Source of the DNA: CAYMRB01 sp964392615
GTDB lineage: Bacteria > Planctomycetota > UBA8108
Length of the DNA: 42,806 nucleotides
NCBI GenBank assembly: GCA_964392615.1
Contig: CAYMRB010000022.1
Span: 1-42,806 of the forward strand
Direction of reading: 5' to 3'
Shown: piece after piece, positions 1 to 10,915 of the stretch
Layout: every line of letters begins with the position of its first letter
Numbering within the stretch: position 1 is the stretch's first letter
The notes under the pieces: model-generated
The model's input: the letters and a program-made list of their open reading frames with translations, nothing else
Databases searched by the model: none
What the model was told of the DNA's origin: nothing
Program-made: the position numbers and the translations under genes

Positions 1-1290
<1,290 letters not shown>

Positions 1291-1459
1291 CGTGATGCTT
1301 ATCGGTAACCATAGCAGCGTCGATTTCGCTGGACATAAACGACGCGGATGAGAGAATGGCACGCGTTCCTGGCATACGCGACCCTCGCGGACCACCGCGT
1401 ACAAGTCGGGAATAGACAGCAACGCCCGGCTTACTAGTCGGGAATCCCGTAAGGGTTAG

Positions 1460-1487
1460 CCCCGGTTTGATCCACCGGGGTTTTTTT
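1460..1487 (+). terminator. Rho-independent terminator after the beta-barrel gene
   Basis: A perfect 7-bp stem (CCCCGGT at 1460-1466 with ACCGGGG at 1474-1480), a 7-nt loop and a run of seven T. It lies 170 nt downstream of the barrel gene stop and reads correctly for plus-strand transcription. It also separates that gene from the oppositely oriented DUF1848 gene. Confidence 0.85.
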
Positions 1488-1507
1488 ATGATATAGCGGG
1501 ACTGCAG

Positions 1508-2437
1508 TCACTCGTGCAGTCGTGGTGGCCGCCACACGAGAGTATCGTGCGGGTCGTGCTCGCGTTTCTTCCGCGCGGCGACGTCGCGACTGTTCGTCGC
1601 GTAGCAGTACGCACAGCCGAACACGCAGGTGTCGTAGGCGCCGATGTCGACCGATTGCGTGCAGCCGCACTGCTTGCGCGTCGGACGGCGCGGTTGTGAT
1701 TCGACGACCGCGCCCGAGCGCAGAGCGCGGATCGCATCGATATCGACGCACCGTCCCTTCGCGATGCCGTCGCCGACCAGATCGTCCTCGCAGCACGCGA
1801 AGAGTCGCATGCCGTGGCGGTCGGCGACGTCGCGCAAGCGGTGCACCAGCGAGCGCTTCTCTTCCGGGTCCGGCGCCTGGAAGGCGACGCCGTCGGCACG
1901 CGTCAGTCGTTCGAGGTTGCGCCGCGTCTTGCCATAGACGTCGAGGAACGAGAAGTAGACGGCACGCGTCGATCCTTCGAGCGCCGCTGCGATGCGGGTG
2001 AACGTCTCGACGTGAAACGCGACCGGCGTGAGCGAGCTCAGCACGATGGGATCGTAGCGCCAGACCACCGACTCGGGTCCGATGGCCGTCGCGAGCTTCT
2101 GGACGCGACGTGTCGAGCCATCGAGATCAGGCACGTGCGTCTCCAGGAGGCGCGGATAGCCCGTGACAGTTACGTGAAAGTACGGCACGTGCCCGGCGCC
2201 GCGAATGTCGGCGATGTGCGGCAGAAGGGGCGCCGGGTTGCGCGTCCAGAGCACGATCGCCAGGCAGTCCCGCGGTTGCAGGGAGACGCGCTGCACGCTG
2301 CCGCCGAACGGATGGATCCACTCGCAGAAGCCCGCTTCGAGGCGTTCGAGCAGCCAGCGCGTGTAGAAGGCCGGAATGTCGCTCCGACGGCTGGCGCTGA
2401 TGATCCGGCGGGGCGGTGAGGGATCGACGAACTCCAT
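1508..2437 (-). CDS. DUF1848 family protein
   Basis: A 309-residue protein beginning ISASRRSDIPAFYTRW, the signature start of the DUF1848 family. Near the C terminus is CVFGCAYCYA, a Cys-x3-Cys-x2-Cys cluster like that of radical-SAM enzymes, preceded by another Cys pair (KQCGCTQS). The internal WRYDPIVLS is also family-typical. An iron-sulfur enzyme is likely; the substrate is unknown. The ATG at 2437 is preceded within about 14 nt by CTACGATA, which resembles a -10 box, so the transcript leader may be very short. It is transcribed divergently from the ApbE gene. Confidence 0.8.
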   Translation of the reverse strand: MEFVDPSPPRRIISASRRSDIPAFYTRWLLERLEAGFCEWIHPFGGSVQRVSLQPRDCLAIVLWTRNPAPLLPHIADIRGAGHVPYFHVTVTGYPRLLETHVPDLDGSTRRVQKLATAIGPESVVWRYDPIVLSSLTPVAFHVETFTRIAAALEGSTRAVYFSFLDVYGKTRRNLERLTRADGVAFQAPDPEEKRSLVHRLRDVADRHGMRLFACCEDDLVGDGIAKGRCVDIDAIRALRSGAVVESQPRRPTRKQCGCTQSVDIGAYDTCVFGCAYCYATNSRDVAARKKREHDPHDTLVWRPPRLHE

Positions 2438-2565
2438 GCGCGTATCGTAGCGGCCCGAGAGTCCGCGCGCATCCGGTGCCGGGAGTCGCGTGAACGGGTG
2501 CGATCGAGAGGCGAGTCGGAAGAGCTCGGTTGACGCGCTCGGCGGCGCCAGGGAGGATCCTCGAC

Positions 2566-3699
2566 ATGCAGGACCTTGTCGCTCTCTCCCGTGTTTCGAT
2601 TGTCTTCGCAGCGAGCGTCATCGCGGTCGCCTTGTTCGTTCTCGGCGCGGGTTGCACGGAACGCGCCGGGGACGGCGTCGCCGAGGCGCCGCGCGAGCGC
2701 GTCGTGGCGTCGCCCGACACACCGCCGGTCGGCGAGTCATGGACGGTTATGGGCACGTTCGCGCGCGTCAGCGTCCCGGCGCACGAGCGCGATGGCCTCG
2801 CGTCTTCCGTCGCGACGGCGACCGAGGTGTTCGAGCGGGTCAACGCCCTCCTCAGCACCTACGATCCGGATAGCGAGATCTCGCGAGTCAACGGCGCGGC
2901 GGGTGGCGAGCCCGTGGCCGTTTCGCCGCTCACCCGCGAGGTGCTCGCGCAATCCGTGCGCGCGTCGCGCGAGACCGACGGATGCTTCGACCCGACAGTC
3001 CTGCCGCTCATGCGCCTGTGGGGCTTCCGCGATGGCCGACCGCGCGAACGCGCGCCGTCGGCGGAGGAGCTACGCGAGACTCTGAACGCCATCGGAGTTG
3101 GGCACCTCGTTCTCGCCGAATCGACGGCGCTGCTCGATGTCGCCGGCGTCGAGATCGACCTCGGCGGTATCGCGAAGGGTTACGCTGTCGACCTCGTCTT
3201 CGACGAGCTCGCGGCGCGTGGCGTCGAGAACATCATGGTCGACTTGGGCGGCAACATCCGCTGCCGCGGCATCGCGAGGGGCGAGCGGACGTGGAGGATC
3301 GGCGTGCGGAACCCGTTCGAGCGCGCTTCGATCGTCGGGACCATCGATCTCGGCGGCGGCATGGCCGTGGCGACGTCGGGAAACTACGAGCGCTTCGTCA
3401 CGATCGCGGGGGAGCAGTACGCGCACATCGTCGATTCACGCACGGGTCGACCCGTACAGGGTATGGCCGGAGTGACGGTGGTCAGCCCGCGCGCCGTCGA
3501 CGCGGACGTGTTGTCGACGGCGCTCTTCATCGCGGGGCCGACGGGCGCCACGAAAATCCTGGCACGATTCCCCGGCAGCGGCGCGCTGTTCATTCCGGAC
3601 CGACCGGAGTTCGAGATCCTCATTACCGACGACCTCGCCGGGCGCTTCTCCGCCAAGCCGGAGTTTGCCGACCGCGTGCGGCGCGTCGGCAGCGAGTAG
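2566..3699 (+). CDS. apbE: FAD:protein FMN transferase (ApbE family), lipoprotein
   Basis: A 377-residue ApbE/flavin transferase, which attaches FMN to Thr/Ser of exported flavoproteins such as Rnf and Nqr subunits. Visible motifs are WTVMGTFARV at the mature N terminus, LSTYDPDSEISRVN, DLGGIAKGYAVD, VDLGGNIRCRG and AHIVDSRTGRPV, covering the FAD and Mg sites. The N terminus has a hydrophobic segment ending in VLGAGC, a lipobox, so it should be anchored in the membrane facing the periplasm. ATG 2566 was chosen over the upstream TTG at 2530 because GGAGG lies about 9 nt before it. No obvious target flavoprotein is encoded in the window. Confidence 0.9.
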   Translation: MQDLVALSRVSIVFAASVIAVALFVLGAGCTERAGDGVAEAPRERVVASPDTPPVGESWTVMGTFARVSVPAHERDGLASSVATATEVFERVNALLSTYDPDSEISRVNGAAGGEPVAVSPLTREVLAQSVRASRETDGCFDPTVLPLMRLWGFRDGRPRERAPSAEELRETLNAIGVGHLVLAESTALLDVAGVEIDLGGIAKGYAVDLVFDELAARGVENIMVDLGGNIRCRGIARGERTWRIGVRNPFERASIVGTIDLGGGMAVATSGNYERFVTIAGEQYAHIVDSRTGRPVQGMAGVTVVSPRAVDADVLSTALFIAGPTGATKILARFPGSGALFIPDRPEFEILITDDLAGRFSAKPEFADRVRRVGSE

Positions 3700-4959
3700 C
3701 TATCGGCGACTCGCGTCCGCCCGCTGCTCTTGCTCTCGCGTTCGCGATACCGCGCCCAAGATGGTGCGGGCCTCGCCGCACTTCCCCTTGAGCAGGAGCG
3801 CGGCGACCTGGTCGAGTCGCGCTGACGTCGTGTCGTCACGCGGGTTCTTCTTCCTGAGCTCGTACAGCGCGACGGGAAGGCGCAGGTCCGCGGGGCCGAA
3901 TGATGCGGTCCCGCTCGAACGATGCTTCGCGCGTCGCTGCACGGTCTCGAGATAGCGGTACCCGAGTGCTCGAGTCGGCTCGATCACCGTTCCTTCGCCG
4001 AAGTCGTTCCACGTCGCGATTTGCACGATGGGCGCGTCGCTTTGCAGGGCGAGATCGAGAGTCTCGATGAACGTCTTCCCGCCGCGCGCGTCGATCGATC
4101 CGTAGCTCTTGCCGACGCCGGCCTCGCTGTAGATATCGCGAAACGCCGGGAACGCGACCGAGACGATCGACTCGCCCGCCGCGCCGCGGTCGTAGAGCGA
4201 TCGAAGATACTGCCGCCAGGCCGTCGGGGAGATTTCTCGACCGCCGCTCACAGGAGGCCAGCCGAACGCACCGTCCGCCCCGGACTTCGCGCTCAGGTGC
4301 GGCAGGGCGTAGAAGAGCGGGCGCGGCGACAGATCCGATAGGAGTACGTTCCACTGGTCCCTGTCGAAGTGCTGCGGTCCGAAGACGAGAAGGACCGGAC
4401 GGCCGTCAAGCTTCACGTACGCGTCGTCGCGGAACCAACGACGATCGAGCCAGCGCATGACCTTCTTGCCGTGTGGGACCGCGTCGCGCTGCTGCAAGGC
4501 GCCGCCGGCGACCATGTGTCGGACCGTCTGATCCTCGTAGCAGATCGCGAAGCGCAGACCGGCTCGCTTGAGGTGGCGGATGAAGTGCTGCGTGTTGCGG
4601 TGGATCTCGGCGTAGTCGCGGTATTTCTCGATGCCGTACCAGTCGATGATCGCACCGTCGACTCCCGCGAGCTTCATCAGCAGCGTGTGGCATTCCAGCG
4701 CGTGCGGGTCGTTCGAGTCGTAGGGACCGATCAGCGGTTCGTCGTGCGATGCGATCTGGCGTCTGCCCGCACCATCGACCCTCTCCGGATCGAAGCGGTT
4801 CATCGTCCAATGCCAACCCCAGCGTCCGCTCACGGGTTTCGACGCGTACCACGGCATGTAGTGGACGAAGACCGCGGTCGTCTCGTCCTCGGCCCGCAGC
4901 GAAGCGACGAGGGACAGAGCGACGCAGCCGACGGTGGTCGCGATGAGACATCGGCTCAT
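3700..4959 (-). CDS. GH71/GH99-like secreted glycoside hydrolase
   Basis: A 419-residue protein starting with a signal peptide (MSRCLIATTVGCVALSLVAS). The mature part holds FVHYMPWYASKP, WGWHWTMNRFDPE, LIGPYDSND, LLMKLAGVDGAIIDWYG and ATWNDFGEGT, which are typical of the GH71/99-like proteins common in Bacteroidota and Planctomycetota. The probable role is extracytoplasmic polysaccharide cleavage; the substrate cannot be read from sequence. ATG 4959 was chosen because the signal peptide begins there, although the frame is open further upstream. It lies 4 nt downstream of the DUF4175-like gene, so the two are probably co-transcribed. Confidence 0.75.
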   Translation of the reverse strand: MSRCLIATTVGCVALSLVASLRAEDETTAVFVHYMPWYASKPVSGRWGWHWTMNRFDPERVDGAGRRQIASHDEPLIGPYDSNDPHALECHTLLMKLAGVDGAIIDWYGIEKYRDYAEIHRNTQHFIRHLKRAGLRFAICYEDQTVRHMVAGGALQQRDAVPHGKKVMRWLDRRWFRDDAYVKLDGRPVLLVFGPQHFDRDQWNVLLSDLSPRPLFYALPHLSAKSGADGAFGWPPVSGGREISPTAWRQYLRSLYDRGAAGESIVSVAFPAFRDIYSEAGVGKSYGSIDARGGKTFIETLDLALQSDAPIVQIATWNDFGEGTVIEPTRALGYRYLETVQRRAKHRSSGTASFGPADLRLPVALYELRKKNPRDDTTSARLDQVAALLLKGKCGEARTILGAVSRTREQEQRADASRR

Positions 4960-4963
4960 GGCG

Positions 4964-7900
4964 CTATTTCTCCTGTCGTGCGATCGCGTCGAGGTAGATT
5001 CGGACGAGCGTCCGATAGCGCAACGGGTAGGGCAAGTCGGCGAGCCCCGCGTCGTCCTCGTCCTTTGCCGCGAAGCTTTCGCCGCGCGTCGCGATCTCCC
5101 AGACGAGGCCGTGGCGCGCGGCCTCTTCCGCCAGGAGGCGCGAGACCAACGGACCCTCGTCGCCGCCCGGAAGCGCCAATTGCTCCAATCGGCGCCGTAG
5201 CGCACGTCCCGCCGCGAGCAGGTTCTTCGTCGCCGCCGCTTGCTGCCGGCGCGCCGACTCGAGCTGGCCGCCGCGCATCAGCTTGGCGGCCTGGCGCGAT
5301 TGTCGCACCGCTTCCTGAAGCGAGCGTTGGGCGTTTGCCGCGCCCGACTCGTTGCTCGCCGCCGCGATCGCTTCGAGCGCGCGCCGCCGCGTCGCGTCGA
5401 CCGCGCCGAGGAACTCGCCGAGCTTCGTGTTCGCGTCGTGGGTCGCGCCGACCGTCTTGTCGGCATTCGCGGCGGCCATCGCGTCGACCGCGGAGCGAAG
5501 GTCGCCGAGGAGCGGCTCCGTCATCGCGGCACCGGCGCGGAATGCCTTGAAGACCTCGGGCAGCACGATCGACAGCTTGAATCCCAGCGCGGTGTACTCT
5601 TTCGTCATCCCCTCGGCGCGGACGAGCACCGACCGCTGGCGCGGAACGAGCTCGCCGAGCCGTCGTGCGCGCTCGGGACGAGCGCCGCTCGCGAGAATTG
5701 ATCGCGCCTCCTCTTCGACGTAGCGTTCCTCGCCGGCGACTTCGCGGCCGGTGCGCTCGATGCGCGCGAGACCGGCGACGAGGCGGACGAGTTCGTCCGT
5801 GCCCATCGATTGATCGGCGATGTCGTCGGCGAGTCGGTCCTCCTCGCGCGCTGCGGCGTCGAGCTCGTCGGGTGTCGGCTCGTCGCCTCGTGCCTTCCTT
5901 CCGAGAAGCTCCTCGAGCAGGCGGTCGGCCTCCTTCTCGCGTGCGTACAGCGCGAGCAGCTTCTCGAGCTCGGCGCGCGTCGCAGCGAGCTCCTGCGAGA
6001 CCTCATCCTCTGCCGCGGGCGACTCTCCGTTGTCGTCGTCGCCGGACTTGCGAGGGCCGTCGAGCGCGTCCTGGGCCTCGCCGCGCAATCTCTTTGCGAG
6101 TGCGATCGCTTCGCGAAAGCGATCGAGTCCGGCGCGCAGTGCCGCCGCGGCCGACGGGCCGTCCTTCTGCTCGGCCAGCGTCAACGCGTTGCGGAAGTGC
6201 GTCGCGGCGGCGGAGAGCTCCGTGAGGATTTCCTCCCGCCCCTGACCATCGAGACTACCGCCGATCGCCTTCGCGGCGGCGAGACTCGCGTCGAGGAGCC
6301 GGCGCGCGCGGCGGGCGATCTCGTCCGGATCGGCGTCTTCTTCCGACGCGGCCTCTTGAGCGTCTCGCAGCAGCGCCGCGAGCTCGTCGCCTTCGAGCGT
6401 GTCGATCGCGGCGTCGCCCGCGATCTCGAGCGCCTCGGCGAGGGTGACGGTCTCCGTCGCGGCCGTCTCGAGGCGATCGGACGCAGCCGCGAAGAGAAGC
6501 AGACGATCCTCGCGATCCGTCGTGAGCGACGCCTCGAGCGAGCCGCGAGCGGCAGACAGAAGCGTGCCGATGATCGACCGCAGTCGACGCGCGGCGCGGT
6601 CGAACGCGCGGACGCGCCCCGGTGTTCCGTCGCTCGCGATCAGCCGCTCCGTTTCGCGACCGAGCTCCCTCGCGACGGCCGTCGCGCGTCGCGTGTTGTC
6701 GTCGTGCTCGACGATGATGGCGGCGAGGCGGTCGTCCGCCTCCGGACCGACGAGAGCCGATGCGCCACTGCCGGCGCGGATGGCGCGCACGCTGCGCTCG
6801 AAGCTCGTCGCGAGGCGCAGCAACCGTTGCGGCAGGCTACCGCGCTGTTCGGCGAGCCACCGGCGCGTCGCGTCGATCGATGCCAGCTCGTCGCGTCGCG
6901 CGCTCTCGAGGCGAACGACCGCGTCGTCGAGGAGGCGGGCGGCCTTCTCGATCTGCGCGCGCACGGCATCGGCATCGAGCGGGCGAGTGTCAAGCGCGCG
7001 TCTCGAGTCGCCCGCGGCGGTGGCGGCTTCCTCGACGAGGCGACGTCCCGCCTCCACATCGCTCGCGGCGTTCTCGACCGCGTTCGACGCAGGCGCCAAC
7101 GTCTCTAAGTCGACCAGGAGTAGCTCGAGGGCCGCTCGGAGCTCACCGGCGGTTCGCCGCACGGCGCCAGCGGCGCGCTCTTCGCCGCCTTCGAGCTTGC
7201 GCGCGCGCTGCGCGAGCTCTGCCTCGCTCGCGGCGATGCCGTCGGCGTCCTGCACGAGGCGGCCGAGGAGGATTGCGGGCCTGACCGCTCGCCACGCCGC
7301 TGCGAGCTCGTTCAGGAAACGCGCCTCATCGGCGCCGGCTGTGCGGCTCGAACTCGCACGCAGGGCGTCGTCGACCGCGCGTTCGATGAGATCCCGAACC
7401 GCTTCGAGGAGGCTGGCCGACTCGAAGTCGGCGTACTCGCGCGATTGGCCGGTCGACTGCAGCCACCGCAGCTCGGCGAGAGCGCGGCGGGACGCCCGCA
7501 GCAGCGCGAGGCGACGGTCGCTGGTGTCGTCGTCATTGCCGCTTGTCGCGACGAGGCGCGCGATCGCATCGATGTGCGCGCCGACGTCGATCGACGGCCG
7601 CAACGCGCGACACGCGACCGCGGCTCGCCGTTCGGCCTGATCGCGATCGGCGTCGAGGGCGAGCACGCGACGTTCGCAGGCGCGGCCCGCGCGGGCCAGC
7701 GCGTCATGGGCAGCGCGAAGGGTCGTCGCTTCGCGCGCCGATTCGAGCTCGACGGTCACGGCGGACGCGAGCGCACGAGAGTGTCCGGCGAACGCGACCG
7801 CGCGTCGCGGCGGCGCAGCGTCGGGCCCCTCACCCAAACCGCCGAGACGAGCGGCAAGCGTGACGGTTTCCGCGCCGAGCGCGGCGATGCGCGCGGCGTG

Positions 7901-9949
7901 GAGTGCGTTGGTCGTCGTCCCGTCAGCCGCGTCGAGATCGCGCACGAGCTGATGGATGTCGACCGCGAGGAGGCGGGCGACCTCGTGATGCTCCTCGAGC
8001 GCTTCGGCGAGGTAGAGATCTTCCGTCGATGTGACGAGCTTGGCGAGTCGTTCGCGAGATCGGACGTACGCGCGGGCTGCGGCATCGGCGTCGGATGAGC
8101 TGGCCGCGCTGAACAGAGCCGCACAATCGTCGTCGACGAACTCGGCGAGCTCGAACGCGAGGCCTTCGAGCGCGCGAGCGTCGGCGCTCGGCAGGCCGCT
8201 GCGTGTCGCGAGATCGCCGGCGATACGCGCCGCGACCGATGCGAGAACGCGCCATTCGACGACGGCGTTCGGGGCGGTCGGCGGAGCGACGCTCGTCGCG
8301 TCGAGTCGCCGCATCGCGTCGCGCAGCTGGCTGAATCCCGCGAGCCATCCCGCGCCTTCCGGAGCGTCCGGCGGGTACGCGGCGCGCAGCGTGCGAGGGG
8401 CTGACGTCTCCTCCTGGCCCAGGCCGTCGCGAACGCGCAAGGCGAGATCGATCGACCGTCCGGGCTCGAGACCGAGCCGCGCGACGCTCAGCACGTGCTC
8501 GCGGTCGACGAGGAGCTCGCGACCCCGCGGCTGGGGCGCGTCGACGAGGGAGACGATCGTCGCATCGTCGCCCGTGCCGAGCACGAGGTCCGCCGCGGCC
8601 ACGCCGACGTCGTCCTCGACTCGATACGCGACGCGCAGCGTTCCGGTCGGCTCGACCTCGACCTCTGCGGCGCGGGGCGCGACGATCGACGCTCGCGGCG
8701 GTGCGTCGCGGCGAGCGCGGACCGTGTAGTCGCTGCTGGCGCCGCGCACGCCGTCCGGGCCGACGAGCTCGACGCGGTAGCTGCCGTCGGAGTCGATCGG
8801 CACGGCGGGAAAGAGCACGCGATGCGCGCCGCCCAGTTCGCCCCGAATGCGCACGGCGTTCGCGTCGGCTGCAGAACCCGCGGGGGACAGCACGATTTCG
8901 CCGGTCGCAATCGACTGCTGCGTCGTGACCGAGACGGCGGCTCGCGATCCGCGCAGAGCGGTCAGATCGCCGCGCTGCCGCGATTCCGTCTGCTCGTCGC
9001 GCCCCGCGTAGGCGGGGAAACGGTACGTGATCTCGAAGCTCGCGGGACGCGGCGGATCGCGCGGCGTGATCGCGAAGGTCGGGCTGCGGAAGTCGCCGCC
9101 CGTCACGCGGTACTCGATGCGTTCGTCGATCGCAGCGATCCGGTGGCGCCAGCTCGTCGACAGCGCATGCGCGTTCGCCTCGCCGTCGACGGTTTGCGAT
9201 GCAGAGACAGCTCGCCACCCGCTGCCATCCGTACGCATCTCGACGATGATCTCGCGCGGTCGACCGCGGGCTGCCGTCACGACCAGGTCGACGTCGGCGC
9301 CGCGCGCGATGGCGGTCGATCCGGGCGCGACGATGAGCTCGACGTGCGACGGTCGCGACAGCTCCTGCGTCGGTCGGGCGAAGCGCGTCGCGAGCATCGC
9401 GAAGCCGCTCGGGTCGGCGACGGCGACGCACGCGGGTGCGGACAGGCCGATCGCTCCGATCGCGAGAGCGACGACAGCCGGGCGCGACGGCAGCACGGTG
9501 CGGAGATCCGCCTGTGCGCAGCGTGTCGCGGTCTCGGCGTCGAGCAGGGCGACGAGATCGGGCGAGCAGCGGCGGCGGTCGTTTGGATCCGCGGCGAGCT
9601 CGACCGAGCTCAGAAGGCGGCCCTCGAGATCCGGAAACGCGGCCTCGAGCGCGCGGGCGATTCGCGGTGCGCGGACCGGGCGGCCGAGAGGGACGACGAG
9701 CCAGCGAACGATCGCGAGGAGCACGACCGCCGCGACGCCGCTCGTCAGCGCGACACGGTGCCAGGTCTCCAGCAGGGCGAAACGGTCGAGTAGGACGGCG
9801 ATCGCGAACGCGACGCCGGCAGCGCATGCGACGAGACCGCAGCCGCGCGCGGCCGCGAGAGCCCACCAGCGTCGCCGGAAGCGGCCGATGAGCCGGCGAG
9901 CGCCGTCCGGGAGGCGGCAGGAATCGGTGGGGCGGGCGGTGGCGGACAC
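4964..9949 (-). CDS. Giant DUF4175-like membrane protein with coiled coils
   Basis: A 1661-residue protein. The first 70 residues hold two probable membrane helices (around residues 29-50 and 64-86), with a third near residue 155. A middle section of beta-rich, Ig-like sequence follows (about residues 200-430). The remaining ~1200 residues are mostly Ala/Glu/Arg-rich helix, likely coiled coil. This layout fits the large DUF4175-like envelope proteins of planctomycetes and proteobacteria, whose function is not established. The start is a GTG at 9949, with TAGAAT 6 nt upstream, which could be a -10 box for a nearly leaderless transcript. The strong Ala/Arg/Glu bias produces several long but non-coding frames on the other strand. 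Confidence 0.6.
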   Translation of the reverse strand: MSATARPTDSCRLPDGARRLIGRFRRRWWALAAARGCGLVACAAGVAFAIAVLLDRFALLETWHRVALTSGVAAVVLLAIVRWLVVPLGRPVRAPRIARALEAAFPDLEGRLLSSVELAADPNDRRRCSPDLVALLDAETATRCAQADLRTVLPSRPAVVALAIGAIGLSAPACVAVADPSGFAMLATRFARPTQELSRPSHVELIVAPGSTAIARGADVDLVVTAARGRPREIIVEMRTDGSGWRAVSASQTVDGEANAHALSTSWRHRIAAIDERIEYRVTGGDFRSPTFAITPRDPPRPASFEITYRFPAYAGRDEQTESRQRGDLTALRGSRAAVSVTTQQSIATGEIVLSPAGSAADANAVRIRGELGGAHRVLFPAVPIDSDGSYRVELVGPDGVRGASSDYTVRARRDAPPRASIVAPRAAEVEVEPTGTLRVAYRVEDDVGVAAADLVLGTGDDATIVSLVDAPQPRGRELLVDREHVLSVARLGLEPGRSIDLALRVRDGLGQEETSAPRTLRAAYPPDAPEGAGWLAGFSQLRDAMRRLDATSVAPPTAPNAVVEWRVLASVAARIAGDLATRSGLPSADARALEGLAFELAEFVDDDCAALFSAASSSDADAAARAYVRSRERLAKLVTSTEDLYLAEALEEHHEVARLLAVDIHQLVRDLDAADGTTTNALHAARIAALGAETVTLAARLGGLGEGPDAAPPRRAVAFAGHSRALASAVTVELESAREATTLRAAHDALARAGRACERRVLALDADRDQAERRAAVACRALRPSIDVGAHIDAIARLVATSGNDDDTSDRRLALLRASRRALAELRWLQSTGQSREYADFESASLLEAVRDLIERAVDDALRASSSRTAGADEARFLNELAAAWRAVRPAILLGRLVQDADGIAASEAELAQRARKLEGGEERAAGAVRRTAGELRAALELLLVDLETLAPASNAVENAASDVEAGRRLVEEAATAAGDSRRALDTRPLDADAVRAQIEKAARLLDDAVVRLESARRDELASIDATRRWLAEQRGSLPQRLLRLATSFERSVRAIRAGSGASALVGPEADDRLAAIIVEHDDNTRRATAVARELGRETERLIASDGTPGRVRAFDRAARRLRSIIGTLLSAARGSLEASLTTDREDRLLLFAAASDRLETAATETVTLAEALEIAGDAAIDTLEGDELAALLRDAQEAASEEDADPDEIARRARRLLDASLAAAKAIGGSLDGQGREEILTELSAAATHFRNALTLAEQKDGPSAAAALRAGLDRFREAIALAKRLRGEAQDALDGPRKSGDDDNGESPAAEDEVSQELAATRAELEKLLALYAREKEADRLLEELLGRKARGDEPTPDELDAAAREEDRLADDIADQSMGTDELVRLVAGLARIERTGREVAGEERYVEEEARSILASGARPERARRLGELVPRQRSVLVRAEGMTKEYTALGFKLSIVLPEVFKAFRAGAAMTEPLLGDLRSAVDAMAAANADKTVGATHDANTKLGEFLGAVDATRRRALEAIAAASNESGAANAQRSLQEAVRQSRQAAKLMRGGQLESARRQQAAATKNLLAAGRALRRRLEQLALPGGDEGPLVSRLLAEEAARHGLVWEIATRGESFAAKDEDDAGLADLPYPLRYRTLVRIYLDAIARQEK

Positions 9950-10072
9950 GCGTCCATTCTAGCTGTGAGACCTCCGGCGCGGCGCCGAAAACCGGGCCGC
10001 GACTGGCCGGCTGCCGCGGGCTTTTCGATTGACTCGCGAGGCCGAAGCTGCGTCGTTGGTCACATTGGTCTA

Positions 10073-10117
10073 CGCGCCGACTCGGGTCTTAGCCCCCCTG
10101 GCTGAACGGTCGGCGCG
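10073..10117 (+). promoter_or_regulatory. Leader inverted repeat upstream of the PEP-CTERM gene
   Basis: A perfect 9-bp inverted repeat (CGCGCCGAC at 10073-10081 with GTCGGCGCG at 10109-10117) encloses a smaller AGCC/GGCT stem. It ends 45 nt before the start codon, so it would fold in the 5' leader of the mRNA. It does not match a riboswitch class that I recognise. Confidence 0.4.
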
Positions 10118-10161
10118 AGGTTCCGGCGTCTCGTCGAGAACCGAGAAACGAGGACAGTTTG

Positions 10162-10845
10162 ATGCGCGTGTGTAGAATTGCTGTGACGCTTCTCAGTCTC
10201 GTGTTCATACCGGCGGCGTCGGCCCGGGCAGGGCATCTCTACCTGCAGGGTATCAACGACCCGAACCTGACGGCGGAAGCCGTCTTGACGTATGCGGCGA
10301 CGACGGCGACGGACGCGACCCTGACGATCGTGCTCACCAACACCAGCTCGGCACCGGTCACCGAGGCCTCGCTGACCGGCTTCGGTTTCAATGCGCCGGC
10401 GGAGGTGTCGATGCTCACGTTGACCGCGCCCGTCGGCTGGACCGGGGTTTTCCGCCGGGATGATATCAACAGCCCCGGAAACTTCGGCTACTTCGACGCG
10501 GCGGCCCTGACGAACGCTTCAGGCAACAACCCGAACATCAACGGAGGGAGTGTCGCCGCCGGTCTCGCGATCGGGGAGACGGAGACCTTCGTCTTCGATG
10601 TCGACGGGACCGGACTGCTGGGCCTCACCGCCGACTCGTTCCTGAGCGAGTTCACGCTGGAACATAACCACAACAGCCAGCTGGTCACCTTCCTCGGTCG
10701 ATTCCAGGGGGTGGTACCGGGCACCAGCGGCGGTAGCGATGTCGCGATTCCGATCGCTCCGATCCCCGAGCCCAGCACGATCACGCTGTCGATCATCTGT
10801 CTCGGCATCGGTGGCCTGATCGGCTTGCGTCGACGTCGTCGGTGA
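10162..10845 (+). CDS. PEP-CTERM sorting-domain exported protein
   Basis: A 227-residue protein with an N-terminal signal peptide (ending near ASARAG) and a C-terminal sorting tail: PEPST, a hydrophobic helix and the basic end LRRRRR. This is the PEP-CTERM signal recognised by exosortase and usually found on exopolysaccharide-associated surface proteins. The central region is beta-rich, Thr/Asn-rich and has no motif I recognise. ATG 10162 is preceded by GAGGA at a suitable distance; a TTG sits directly before it. No exosortase gene is present in the window. Confidence 0.8.
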   Translation: MRVCRIAVTLLSLVFIPAASARAGHLYLQGINDPNLTAEAVLTYAATTATDATLTIVLTNTSSAPVTEASLTGFGFNAPAEVSMLTLTAPVGWTGVFRRDDINSPGNFGYFDAAALTNASGNNPNINGGSVAAGLAIGETETFVFDVDGTGLLGLTADSFLSEFTLEHNHNSQLVTFLGRFQGVVPGTSGGSDVAIPIAPIPEPSTITLSIICLGIGGLIGLRRRRR

Positions 10846-10856
10846 GACGCGGCGGT

Positions 10857-10893
10857 TCCGACTCGGCCCGTCGGGGTGACGAGCCGAGTCGGA
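10857..10893. terminator. Bidirectional hairpin between convergent genes
   Basis: An 11-bp perfect inverted repeat (TCCGACTCGGC at 10857-10867 and its complement at 10883-10893) with an inner CGTC/GACG stem. It lies between the stop of the PEP-CTERM gene and the stop of the dockerin-type gene on the other strand, with no long T run. It probably ends transcription from both sides. Confidence 0.65.
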
Positions 10894-10915
10894 GTCGCGA
10901 TGCGCGGGGCGGGAA

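Noticed and set aside
9950..10161. A small gene between the DUF4175-like and PEP-CTERM genes
   Set aside because: No credible open frame with a ribosome site; only the leader hairpin was found.
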